A stretch of DNA of 39,091 bases from Bdellovibrionales bacterium (GTDB lineage Bacteria; Bdellovibrionota; Bdellovibrionia; Bdellovibrionales; JAKFYE01): contig JAKFYE010000017.1 in NCBI GenBank assembly GCA_021731045.1, positions 1-39,091 of the forward strand, given 5' to 3'. This document shows, piece by piece, positions 26,195 to 33,404 of this stretch (position 1 is its first letter; each line of letters begins with the position of its first letter). The position numbers and the translations under genes were made by a program. The notes under the pieces are model-generated. The model was not told where the DNA came from. It did no database searches and was given only the letters and a program-made list of their open reading frames with translations.

Positions 26195-26598
26195 CTAATA
26201 AAATAAAAGCGTCCCCAGAGAAAAACAATAGAAAACCAACCTAAGACATACCAAAGAACTCTTCTGTTAATATTATTTTTTCCAAGATGCTCGTAAGAAT
26301 GTCCAAATCGCGTCACAACAAAAATCCAAGCGAAAATGATCGTCAGCTGTTCGGTGTTTTTCATCGTCAAATAAGCAAGACATGTAATTAAAAATAAAAG
26401 TGGAAGCTGAAATTGATTATCAAAATGGCGACCCGCCACAATCACATCTTGCGAAACGTCGCCATCATACGCTTTAAAATAACCAATTGATAATGTCTTG
26501 CTTCGAACCGCGCGAACTCTAACGCGAAAGTTATAAATCCCTAAAGCCAACATATAAAACACATAAACGGTCATGGGTAAGATCAGATTTTTTTCCAT
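26191..26598 (-). CDS. MAPEG-family membrane protein
   Basis: Small four-helix integral membrane protein of the MAPEG superfamily (microsomal glutathione S-transferase and eicosanoid enzymes). In bacteria its function is mostly undefined. Recognisable features are the first helix LPMTVYVFYMLALGIYNFRVR, then GRHFDNQFQLPLLFLITCLAY, and TRFGHSYEHLGKNNINRRV. ATG 26598 gives 135 residues, the usual length. A GTG at 26634 would add 12 residues. No Shine-Dalgarno is evident at either. It stands alone on the minus strand in front of decayed genes. Confidence 0.82.
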   Translation of the reverse strand: MEKNLILPMTVYVFYMLALGIYNFRVRVRAVRSKTLSIGYFKAYDGDVSQDVIVAGRHFDNQFQLPLLFLITCLAYLTMKNTEQLTIIFAWIFVVTRFGHSYEHLGKNNINRRVLWYVLGWFSIVFLWGRFYFIS

Positions 26599-27032
26599 GA
26601 ATAGAGGATTAACTGAGTTTCTAGAGTTCGTCACTCATCAAACGGCACGCCGCAAATTCATAGTCTGCGAATCTTATACCTACAAATACCGAGTGTAACG
26701 TGCGCGAATTTTCGGTTCATTCTGATCTTGATCACTTATATTGAATGGCTGCAGGCCTCAAGAATTATGGCTTTCGAAGAGTTGAAGAATACATCTTCTT
26801 TATATAGGCCAGTGGTTTGACGTTTTCACCGATCCGATGATGAGTGCTCAGATTGATGTTAAAGAGTTGGTCGGCAAAAAATATCGCGCTACTTTTGGAA
26901 TAATCCTTTTCAGAAATATCCAACTCGGCCGCTAACGCTCGAAACCTTTATCGAACCTGGATCTAGAACTCGAGTAAGAGCCCCTGTTTTGCGACTCATT
27001 CAGTCGTAAAACCTCCCCCAAGTCTATGCCCT

Positions 27033-27097
27033 CACACCTGTGCCAGGCCCTGTTTCTTGTTGCGCTGCCACAAGAAACAGGGCCTGGCACAGGTGTG
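27033..27097. repeat. 65-bp perfect palindrome, GTGCCAGGCCC type
   Basis: Two perfect 28-bp arms (27033-27060, 27070-27097) surround a 9-nt loop TGCGCTGCC. Each arm contains GTGCCAGGCCCTGTTTC. The inner sequence differs from the 18328 and 33288 palindromes, but all share the GTGCC/GGCAC start of the arm. It lies 43 bp upstream of ffs. No T-run follows, so a terminator role is less evident than for the other copies. Confidence 0.8.
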
Positions 27098-27107
27098 GTG
27101 ATACGGG

Positions 27108-27137
27108 TTGTAAAAACGCGGGGTTTCGTGCTTAAAA
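27108..27137 (+). promoter_or_regulatory. Candidate promoter of ffs
   Basis: TTGTAA (27108-27113) as -35 and TTAAAA (27132-27137) as -10 are separated by 18 bp and place the transcription start at about 27143, which agrees with the predicted 5' end of the SRP RNA. The -10 match is weak. Confidence 0.35.
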
Positions 27138-27140
27138 GAT

Positions 27141-27242
27141 AAGTGGTCAGGCCCATACAATAGTGCTTTTCGTGAACTCCGCCAGATCCGGAAGGAAGCA
27201 ACGGCAACTTAGGGTCTATGTGATATGGTGTCCTGGCCACTT
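27141..27242 (+). ncRNA. ffs: Signal recognition particle RNA (4.5S, small bacterial type)
   Basis: RNA core of the SRP that binds Ffh and FtsY for co-translational membrane targeting. The universal symmetric/asymmetric loop and tetraloop core reads CAGATCCGGAAGGAAGCAAC (27183-27202), with the GGAA tetraloop. Flanking sequence closes into a long hairpin: AAGTGGTCAGG (27141-27151) pairs with CCTGGCCACTT (27232-27242) with one G-U. The length of about 102 nt fits the 4.5S form without an Alu domain. The 3' end lies 13 bp before the dnaX start, a commonly seen order ffs-dnaX. Confidence 0.95.
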
Positions 27243-27255
27243 GAAGGAGTTTTCG

Positions 27256-28926
27256 TTGTCATATCAAGTTCTTGCGCGCAAATGGCGACCACAAAATTTT
27301 ACGGAACTCGTCGGACAAAATCACGTCACGCAAACCCTGTTGAACGCCCTTCGCAGCGGACGCCTTCCGCACGCGCTTCTTTTTAGCGGCGCCCGAGGGG
27401 TCGGCAAAACTTCGAGCGCGCGTATTTTTGCTAAAAGTTTGCGTTGCCCGAACGCCGTCGATTTTGTTCCGTGCAATAAATGTCAAACGTGCGAAGAGAT
27501 CACCCGCGGAAGCGACATGAATGTGATCGAGATCGATGGAGCCAGTAATAATGGCGTCGATGCGATTCGGGAGCTGCGCAACACCGTCGGCTTTATGCCT
27601 TCAAGTGGAAAGTTTAAAATTTATATTATCGATGAAGTGCACATGCTTTCGACAAGCGCCTTCAATGCTTTGCTTAAGACTTTAGAAGAACCTCCCGCGC
27701 ACGTGGTTTTTATTTTTGCTACGACCGAAGCGCAAAAAATTCCGATTACAATTCTTTCGCGTTGCCAACGTTTTGATTTTCGAAGAATTCCCACTCGACA
27801 AATTGCCGAGCGCCTGCAACTCATTTGCAAGAGCGAAGGCATTCAGGCCGAGACCGAAGCCCTTTGGACCATCGCCCGCCAAGCAGAAGGCGCACTTCGC
27901 GATAGCCAAAGTTTGCTCGATCAAGCCATTACGTTTTGTGATGGAAATATCACGCAAGAAAAAGTGATTCAGGTTTTAGGCCTCACCGACCGCGTGCTTT
28001 TATTTGAAACATTGAACGCGCTGGTCTCGCGAGATGCGCAGGCTGCAATGAACGTGATCGAAAAAATTTATGCTTCGGGTTTTGATGCCTCGGTGTACGT
28101 GCAGGATTTGCTCGAGCACCTGCGCCATCTGTTGATCGTAAAATTAAATCCCGATGACAATGCGGCGATTGTTGATTTACCAGAATCCGAAATCAAAGAG
28201 CTCTTACAAATTGGCGATCAACTTTCATCTGAAGACATTCATTTGCTTTTTGATATGACTCTTAAAGGTGCCAACGATTTGGTGCGAACGCAAAACCCAC
28301 GAATCGTTTTGGAAATGCTTTTATTGCGAATGACCCAAGCTCCGCGCATTGTGGAACTTTCAAAACTCTTTAATGGCTCGGTGACGGTCACTTCGAAGGA
28401 CTCTTCTGCGGTCAATTCAACTCGCAACTCAACGGGGTCTTCGACTTTGACTCCAAAAACCACGACGACAAAATCAAAGGACCCGTCTCCACGTGAAACC
28501 GCACCTCAACCGGTTAATATTTTTGATGCGGTCAAAGATGCACAAGCCAACTGGTTATTGCTCGTAGATAAAATTAAATCGGTTCAGCCATCACTTGGGG
28601 CTCGACTTGAATTTGTCTCGTTGATTGAGTTTACGCCTTCGGTTGCAAGGTTGGGCACTAAGGATCCGATGATCCAAACTCAGCTTAATGAAAAAACAAA
28701 TCTTTTAAAAATTCAAAGTTTTATAAAAACATATTGGAACAAATCGGTAGATGTAACGGTTGAAGCCGCAAAGAGCGACGCCGCCCCATCTCCTAAAGAT
28801 TTGACCATTCAAAAAGAAAAAAAATCGCAAGAGGATTTACGAACGGCCGTTGAGAACCATCCTTTGGTAAAGAAAACTCAAGACACGTTTAAAACAAAAA
28901 TTACGTCTATTAAGGAGCGATCATGA
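27256..28926 (+). CDS. dnaX: DNA polymerase III subunits tau/gamma
   Basis: Clamp-loader ATPase of the replicative polymerase. The start is TTG 27256 (SYQVLARKWRPQNF) with GAAGGAGT about 5 nt upstream; extension further upstream would run through the SRP RNA. Walker A is GARGVGKTSSA, followed by the zinc-binding Cys set (LRCPNA, PCNKCQTC), Walker B DEVHMLS, the SRC sensor LSRCQRFDF, and a sensor-2 region GALRDSQSLLDQA. A Ser/Thr-rich linker (about residues 380-415) leads to a C-terminal tau-type domain. The length of 556 residues is typical of tau. It overlaps ybaB by ATGA. Confidence 0.96.
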   Translation: MSYQVLARKWRPQNFTELVGQNHVTQTLLNALRSGRLPHALLFSGARGVGKTSSARIFAKSLRCPNAVDFVPCNKCQTCEEITRGSDMNVIEIDGASNNGVDAIRELRNTVGFMPSSGKFKIYIIDEVHMLSTSAFNALLKTLEEPPAHVVFIFATTEAQKIPITILSRCQRFDFRRIPTRQIAERLQLICKSEGIQAETEALWTIARQAEGALRDSQSLLDQAITFCDGNITQEKVIQVLGLTDRVLLFETLNALVSRDAQAAMNVIEKIYASGFDASVYVQDLLEHLRHLLIVKLNPDDNAAIVDLPESEIKELLQIGDQLSSEDIHLLFDMTLKGANDLVRTQNPRIVLEMLLLRMTQAPRIVELSKLFNGSVTVTSKDSSAVNSTRNSTGSSTLTPKTTTTKSKDPSPRETAPQPVNIFDAVKDAQANWLLLVDKIKSVQPSLGARLEFVSLIEFTPSVARLGTKDPMIQTQLNEKTNLLKIQSFIKTYWNKSVDVTVEAAKSDAAPSPKDLTIQKEKKSQEDLRTAVENHPLVKKTQDTFKTKITSIKERS

Positions 28927-29243
28927 AGGGTTTCGGTGGAATGCAGCAACTGATGAAGCAAGCCAACCAAATGCAGGCAAGAATCAAAAAAATGCAGGAC
29001 GAGCTTCAAACTCGTACGTTTGAAGGCACAAGCGGCGGGGGCGGCGTAAAAGTGACCGTTACGGGCGCCAACGTGGTTTCAGCCGTGGTGATTAACCCTG
29101 ACGTGTTTTCTGCCGGTGACGCCGAAATGTTACAAGATATGATTGTATCCGCCACAAATGACGCTTTAAAATCAGCGAAAGACACTTCAGACAAAGAAAT
29201 GTCCAAAATTACAGGCGGAATATCACTGCCGGGAATGACATAG
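28923..29243 (+). CDS. ybaB: YbaB/EbfC nucleoid-associated protein
   Basis: Small DNA-binding protein (106 residues) almost always found between dnaX and recR. N-terminal MKGFGGMQQLMKQANQMQAR is the helix of this family, followed by GGGGVKVTVTGANVVSAVVI and NDALKSAKDTSDKEM, then a C-terminal GGISLPGM. ATG 28923 overlaps the dnaX stop. The stop codon is followed 3 bp later by recR, so all three are one transcription unit. Confidence 0.93.
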   Translation: MKGFGGMQQLMKQANQMQARIKKMQDELQTRTFEGTSGGGGVKVTVTGANVVSAVVINPDVFSAGDAEMLQDMIVSATNDALKSAKDTSDKEMSKITGGISLPGMT

Positions 29244-29246
29244 ACT

Positions 29247-29864
29247 GTGAGCACAAAAATTCCGTCTCTTGACCTTTTAGTTCATGAACTCAGCAAACTG
29301 CCAGGTATTGGTGAGAAAACGGCACAGCGTTTAGCGTATTTTGTTTTACGCTCGGGCGACACGTTTGCGAAAAGCTTGAGTCATGCTTTGCTACAGGTTC
29401 GAGAGCGTATCCGTTTTTGTGCGCAATGTTTTGCTTATACCGAAAGCGCCAGCCTTTGCGCAATTTGTGAAAGCTCTGGTCGCGACAACGCGTCCCTTTG
29501 CGTGGTTGAAGAGCCTTCAGATCTGTTTCGAATTGAAAATGCCAACGCGTTTCATGGACTTTACCACGTGTTGCATGGTTCGATTTCGCCCCTAGAAGGC
29601 GTACGCCCCGAAGATTTAAAAATTAAAGAACTCATCGATCGCGTCGAAAAACGACACGCTACCGACGCTCCCATTCGCGAAATTATTTTTGCTTTAAATG
29701 CGGATCTTGAAGGCGATACCACAAGTCTTTACTTAGCCAAGCAGTTGGCAAACAAAAATGTAAAGCTGACTCGTATCGCGTACGGCGTACCTTTTGGATC
29801 AGACATTGATTTTATTGATCGCCGTACGCTCGGACGTGCCTTAGAAAATCGAGTGGAGCTGTAA
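29247..29864 (+). CDS. recR: Recombination mediator RecR
   Basis: RecFOR-pathway protein that loads RecA at gaps. Helix-hairpin-helix region LSKLPGIGEKTAQRLAYFVL is at residues 16-35, a C4 zinc finger (FCAQC ... LCAICES) near 55-75, then the Toprim domain with VVEEPSDLFRIE and ALNADLEGDTTSLYLAKQL, and the C-terminal TRIAYGVPFGSDIDFID. The start is GTG 29247. The length of 205 residues is standard. The stop TAA shares its last base with the ATG of mglA. Confidence 0.96.
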   Translation: MSTKIPSLDLLVHELSKLPGIGEKTAQRLAYFVLRSGDTFAKSLSHALLQVRERIRFCAQCFAYTESASLCAICESSGRDNASLCVVEEPSDLFRIENANAFHGLYHVLHGSISPLEGVRPEDLKIKELIDRVEKRHATDAPIREIIFALNADLEGDTTSLYLAKQLANKNVKLTRIAYGVPFGSDIDFIDRRTLGRALENRVEL

Positions 29865-30454
29865 TGTCGCTGATTAACTACAACGCCAAAGAAATTCACT
29901 GCAAAATTGTTTATTACGGACCTTCGCTCGGGGGAAAAACAACCAATATCCAGTGGATCTACAGCAAAACCGCATCCGATCAAAAATCGAAATTGATCTC
30001 GTTAGATACAGAAAACGAGCGCACGTTATTTTTTGATTTTTTGCCTTTGAATATCGGAGAAATTCGAGGATTCAAAACGCGATTTCATCTTTATAGCGTT
30101 CCGGGGCAAGTGGTCTATGATGCCAGTCGAAAACTCGTTCTCAAAGGTCTTGATGGAATTATTTTTGTAGCCGACTCACAAGAGGAGCGGATGGACGAGA
30201 ATATTCAATCTATGAAAAACTTAAAAACAAACCTTGAACAACAAGGCTATGACATTCGACAAATTCCGCTCATCATTCAGTACAATAAACGTGATCTTCC
30301 GAATATTTTGCCGGTGTCGCAATTGCGCGAAGCTTTGAATCACTATAACTCTCAAGAGTTTGAAGCCATCGCGCACAAAGGGGCTGGCGTTTTTGAATCG
30401 CTTAAAACGATTTCAAAATCGATCATCACCGTTTTAAAAGGTGCCGAAGCCTAG
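29864..30454 (+). CDS. mglA: MglA-type small Ras-like GTPase
   Basis: Bacterial Ras-like GTPase. In Myxococcus MglA sets cell polarity for gliding and pili. P-loop GPSLGGKTTN is at residues 19-28, the PM3 region is SVPGQVVYDASRKLVLKGLDG (SVPGQ replaces the canonical DxxG), and the guanine-specific motif is YNKRDLP. The length of 196 residues matches MglA. It begins at the last base of the recR stop (TAATG). No MglB-like GAP is adjacent in this window. In predatory Bdellovibrio MglA acts in invasion polarity; that role here is inference. Confidence 0.93.
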   Translation: MSLINYNAKEIHCKIVYYGPSLGGKTTNIQWIYSKTASDQKSKLISLDTENERTLFFDFLPLNIGEIRGFKTRFHLYSVPGQVVYDASRKLVLKGLDGIIFVADSQEERMDENIQSMKNLKTNLEQQGYDIRQIPLIIQYNKRDLPNILPVSQLREALNHYNSQEFEAIAHKGAGVFESLKTISKSIITVLKGAEA

Positions 30455-30484
30455 AACACAGAAAAATGAGTTTCGAGAGGCCTT

Positions 30485-31462
30485 ATGTCAACGCAAACGT
30501 CTCTGATCAAAGATATCTTAGAACTTAAAAAATCTCGTAAAGCCGAGATCCTCGCGCATTTTTATGAAGACGGCGATATTCAAGATATTGCCGATCACGT
30601 GGGCGACAGTTTGTATCTCGCGCAACAAGGGCAAAAAAGCTCGGCCGACGTTATTTTATTAGCCGGCGTTGTGTTTATGGCCGAAAGCGTGAAAATACTT
30701 TCGCCCAATAAAACGGTTTTAGTTCCTGATCTCAATGCGGGCTGTAGCCTCGTCTCGGGCTCACCCTACAAAGAGTATTTGCGCTGGCGGCTCGCACACG
30801 CCAATCACATTGCGGTGACCTACGTGAACAGTAGTGCTGAACTGAAGGCGATTTCAGATGTCATTTGTACCTCAAGCAATGCCGAAAAAATTATTAATGC
30901 GATTCCGAAAGATCGCGGTATTTTGTTTGGGCCTGATAAAAACTTGGGTCGTTACCTCGCACGCAAATCAGGTCGAGACATGCTCTTTTGGGAAGGCTCG
31001 TGCGAAGTGCATGTTTTGTTTAATGCTCAACATTTGCATAATATGAAATTAGAACATCCCGATGCTGTAGTGATTGCGCATCCGGAGTGTGAAGACGGCG
31101 TGCTCGCGCAATGTGATGTGATCGGCTCAACGTCTCGCCTGCTCGCAGAAGTGCAAAAAAATCCGGCGAAAAAATTTATAGTTGCTACTGAAGACGGAAT
31201 CTTTCATCAGATGCGCAAATCACGACCCGATGCCGTGCTTTTACAAGCGCCCATCGATGAGGCCTGCTCGTGCAATCAGTGCCCTTACATGAAACTCAAC
31301 ACGCTTGAGAAAATTCGCAACGCCCTCAGAGACCTTAAACCTCAAGTGAACGTTCCTCCACCTTTGGCAAAACTCGCCCAAGTGTCTTTGAATCAAATGA
31401 TGGATGTCACTCAAGGCAAAAGTGTGACGTGGTCGTCACGATTTTTTGAGCCAAAATTTTAA
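30485..31462 (+). CDS. nadA: Quinolinate synthase NadA
   Basis: [4Fe-4S] enzyme condensing iminoaspartate with dihydroxyacetone phosphate to quinolinate in NAD synthesis. Substrate-site residues lie in ILAHFYEDGDIQDIADHVGDS. Cluster cysteines are Cys87 (NAGCSL), Cys202 (HPECEDG) and Cys266 in the Cys-rich segment ACSCNQCPYM (Cys261/263/266). The 325-residue length is normal. ATG 30485 has GAGAGG upstream. Its TAA overlaps the next ATG. No nadB or nadC is within the window, so the rest of the pathway lies elsewhere. Confidence 0.95.
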   Translation: MSTQTSLIKDILELKKSRKAEILAHFYEDGDIQDIADHVGDSLYLAQQGQKSSADVILLAGVVFMAESVKILSPNKTVLVPDLNAGCSLVSGSPYKEYLRWRLAHANHIAVTYVNSSAELKAISDVICTSSNAEKIINAIPKDRGILFGPDKNLGRYLARKSGRDMLFWEGSCEVHVLFNAQHLHNMKLEHPDAVVIAHPECEDGVLAQCDVIGSTSRLLAEVQKNPAKKFIVATEDGIFHQMRKSRPDAVLLQAPIDEACSCNQCPYMKLNTLEKIRNALRDLKPQVNVPPPLAKLAQVSLNQMMDVTQGKSVTWSSRFFEPKF

Positions 31463-32058
31463 TGATGACGTCTGATTTACAAACTCAATTTCAAACGTAT
31501 TTTAAAGACCCGAGTTTACTTTTACATTTAAACACGTCTTGGTCGTCTCAAAATGAGACATACCGTGCGGATTTACGAGCTGCCGTTTTACTTGATCTTC
31601 GTCAATTAGGAGATCACGAAACACTTGAGTCTGATATTTTGAATTTAGATTCGCCTCCAAAATCTTTAAGTTATAAAATTTCGATTTCTCATTGCCCCAG
31701 CCTCGGGGGTTTTGCGCTCTCAAAAAAATACGCTTCAATTGGTTGGGATATCGAAAACTCTTCACGTGTTTCGAAGGCTATTATCACTCGCATTGCGAAA
31801 GACGCCGAGCCACCGCCTTTTGGAGCGGCTTTATGGGTGGCGCAGGAATCGTCCTTTAAGGCGATGTCTCCATTAGTAGACTTGTCTCATTTTACTCAAA
31901 TACGGATTGAAGATTGGGCTGCTGTCGCACAAAATGCTCATCGCTTTAGCGCAAAATATGTGACCAATTCGGAACAGTGCTTTGGCGAAGGGCTCGTGGT
32001 TTCGTCGCAGGATCTCGTATACGCGTTTACAGGTATCGCGATGCCATTTTCTTCTTAA
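31462..32058 (+). CDS. 4'-phosphopantetheinyl transferase-like protein
   Basis: Probably attaches the phosphopantetheine arm of CoA to carrier proteins. The fold signature is visible: SISHCPSLGGFALS, then GWDIENSSRV (family GVDIE, metal-binding Asp and Glu) and LWVAQESSFKAMS (family WxxKEAxxKA; Lys to Gln at the first position, Glu and second Lys retained). 198 residues. It overlaps the nadA stop (TAATG). The altered motif leaves some doubt about activity. The carrier-protein partner is unknown. Confidence 0.7.
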   Translation: MMTSDLQTQFQTYFKDPSLLLHLNTSWSSQNETYRADLRAAVLLDLRQLGDHETLESDILNLDSPPKSLSYKISISHCPSLGGFALSKKYASIGWDIENSSRVSKAIITRIAKDAEPPPFGAALWVAQESSFKAMSPLVDLSHFTQIRIEDWAAVAQNAHRFSAKYVTNSEQCFGEGLVVSSQDLVYAFTGIAMPFSS

Positions 32059-32083
32059 CTTTGGTCGGGCATAATCCGATTAG

Positions 32084-32473
32084 ATGGTCATGAAAAGCGA
32101 ACGCAGAATTTCTCCTAGAAAAGATATTAATTTTATACCAGTGAAAAATCTGGCGATCTTAGATCCCTTTACGATGATCAGCAAAAAAGCCGAAATTATA
32201 GATGCGTCTACAACTGGTTTTTTGCTTTATGTTCATCGGAAAAATTTAATGCCTCGCGGACTAAGAGCTAATTTAACTTTAAAATCTCTCGAAGGTGAGA
32301 GAGTTATGCTTAAAATAGAGAATATGGAGTTGGATCTCGACGGGTTTATTTCGCGCACGAAATTTATCGGAGATGGAATTTTTGAAATTGCGATAGATTT
32401 TTCGTCGGATGCGCCGGAATACTGGCGAGAGTGCCTAGTGGACCTATTACCTGGGTCTGACGAGGAGATTTAA
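32084..32473 (+). CDS. PilZ-domain protein (probable cyclic-di-GMP binder)
   Basis: Single-domain PilZ protein, 129 residues. The c-di-GMP-binding motifs are present: RRISPRKD at the N-terminus (RxxxR) and DASTTGF (D/NxSxxG) about 30 residues later. These match the canonical spacing, so binding is likely. The start is ATG 32084 (MVMKSERRIS) or 32090, neither with a strong Shine-Dalgarno. It is followed 1 bp after its stop by a 33-codon ORF. A role in motility or predation signalling would be inference; MglA two genes upstream is suggestive. Confidence 0.85.
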   Translation: MVMKSERRISPRKDINFIPVKNLAILDPFTMISKKAEIIDASTTGFLLYVHRKNLMPRGLRANLTLKSLEGERVMLKIENMELDLDGFISRTKFIGDGIFEIAIDFSSDAPEYWRECLVDLLPGSDEEI

Positions 32474-32474
32474 A

Positions 32475-32576
32475 ATGAAGAAGTTATTAGATATGATTCT
32501 AGAAAAAATCAGTGAAGTCTTAAAGCCGCGCATACTTGTGCCAGTCAAAATTCGTCGACCCCATTCAGCAAAATAA
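32475..32576 (+). CDS. Candidate 33-residue basic small protein
   Basis: ATG 32475 starts 1 bp after the PilZ stop and has a strong Shine-Dalgarno AGGAG at 32463-32467, 7 nt upstream and inside the PilZ gene end. The product has an amphipathic N-terminal helix (MKKLLDMILEKISEVLK) and a basic tail (RILVPVKIRRPHSAK), consistent with membrane-surface or protein binding (inference). It may be a coupled partner of the PilZ protein, or a chance ORF. Confidence 0.5.
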   Translation: MKKLLDMILEKISEVLKPRILVPVKIRRPHSAK

Positions 32577-32629
32577 GTCTATCCCCTCTTGTACCTTGAT
32601 CTTAAATATGCATCCTGCTACGAAATGGA

Positions 32630-33289
32630 ATGGCGTCGCTCGATATGATTTTATCGCACATTCAACTCCCCGAATCCAAGCGCGATTTAACTTGGGAAAA
32701 AACCTTTCTTAAACTTTTTCCGAATGCGTTTGTGACGCCTGTTTCTGATACACCTGAAAATGGACCTGATAACTTTCCGTACCTGCTCGTCGATATTTTA
32801 CCGGCGTCTGTAGAGCCTGCCACTAACATCATTGATTGGCTTTCAGCTAAAGGAATCGGGCTGGTTATTAACGCGCGAAAAAATTATCCTGATTATATTT
32901 TAACTTACGGAATGCTCTGGAATTATCGCGAGCGCCGCGAGTTTTTTACAGATAGCCCTATTCAAGCCAACAAAGTTTTTGCTGTTGAACCGACCGACAG
33001 TATCGTTGCGGGCGCGCCTCATCCCCAATATTTACCGGAATACGTGCGCGCAATTATAAAGCAATTTTTATTGGACCAAGCGGTTTTGCGCCCCCGAATT
33101 CTCGTCGTGGGTAACCCAAAAACAAACGCCTATAGCCAATACGATTTGTGTTTCTCAATAGAGTCTTTGGGCAATCCCCCAGAAAATGAATTCGAAGGCA
33201 TACTAAAAGCCCTCTCCTGGTTTTTACCCGCCCACTATTCCGTAGCCCTCGTCAGCGAAAAATCCCTCCCCGGCTTCATCGACCTATAA
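32630..33289 (+). CDS. Hypothetical protein (219 residues), soluble
   Basis: I do not recognise a family. The sequence is codon-plausible, has no signal peptide or membrane helix, and shows a mixed alpha/beta pattern (YLLVDILPASVEPATNIIDW; IGLVINARKNYPDYIL; PRILVVGNPKTNAY). Aromatic and Pro-rich segments near 95-110 (GMLWNYRERREFF) stand out. The start is ATG 32630 or ATG 32645, neither with a good Shine-Dalgarno. Its stop overlaps by 2 bp the left arm of the second large palindrome. Confidence 0.65.
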   Translation: MASLDMILSHIQLPESKRDLTWEKTFLKLFPNAFVTPVSDTPENGPDNFPYLLVDILPASVEPATNIIDWLSAKGIGLVINARKNYPDYILTYGMLWNYRERREFFTDSPIQANKVFAVEPTDSIVAGAPHPQYLPEYVRAIIKQFLLDQAVLRPRILVVGNPKTNAYSQYDLCFSIESLGNPPENEFEGILKALSWFLPAHYSVALVSEKSLPGFIDL

Positions 33290-33350
33290 GAAGGTGCCTA
33301 CCACCTTTTGTGGATGCGGCGCATCCACAAAAGGTGGTAGGCACCTTCTT
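33288..33350. repeat. 63-bp perfect palindrome, GTGCCTACC type (copy 2)
   Basis: Arms 33288-33317 and 33321-33350 (30 bp, perfect) with loop GGC. The inner 24 bp of each arm is identical to copy 1 at 18328-18390, while the outer 6 bp are AAGAAG/CTTCTT instead of CAAAAA/TTTTTG, still fully paired. The left arm includes the last two bases of the stop codon of the preceding gene, which is consistent with an operon-end hairpin. Confidence 0.88.
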
Positions 33351-33404
33351 AAACTAGACATCGGTACGATGTGCCTGGCGTTAATAAAGGCCGATGCGGT
33401 GGGT

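Larger units (their letters stand above)
26599..27140. other. About 540 bp without a clear gene
   Basis: Lies between the MAPEG start and ffs. It contains the long palindrome at 27033-27097 and a probable ffs promoter. A ~46-codon open stretch on the plus strand at about 26780-26940 reads GQWFDVFTDPMMSAQIDVKE, then continues to a TAA; it has coding-like residues but no good start, and may be a gene remnant. Otherwise I see no gene, tRNA or mobile element. Confidence 0.5.

Noticed and set aside
26932..27240. Minus-strand ORF of 102 codons
   Set aside because: It runs antisense through the SRP RNA and the 27033 palindrome and has no recognisable protein features.
28809..28845. A-rich run in dnaX (in-frame A AAA AAA) as a programmed -1 frameshift site making gamma
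   Set aside because: It lies close to the C-terminus; the -1 frame ends about nine codons later and would shorten the protein by only some 20-30 residues, unlike true gamma. No supporting stem-loop was evident.
33294..33404. Upstream extension of the hydrolase start
   Set aside because: It translates the palindrome; the internal ATG 33405 gives a complete lipoprotein signal peptide.
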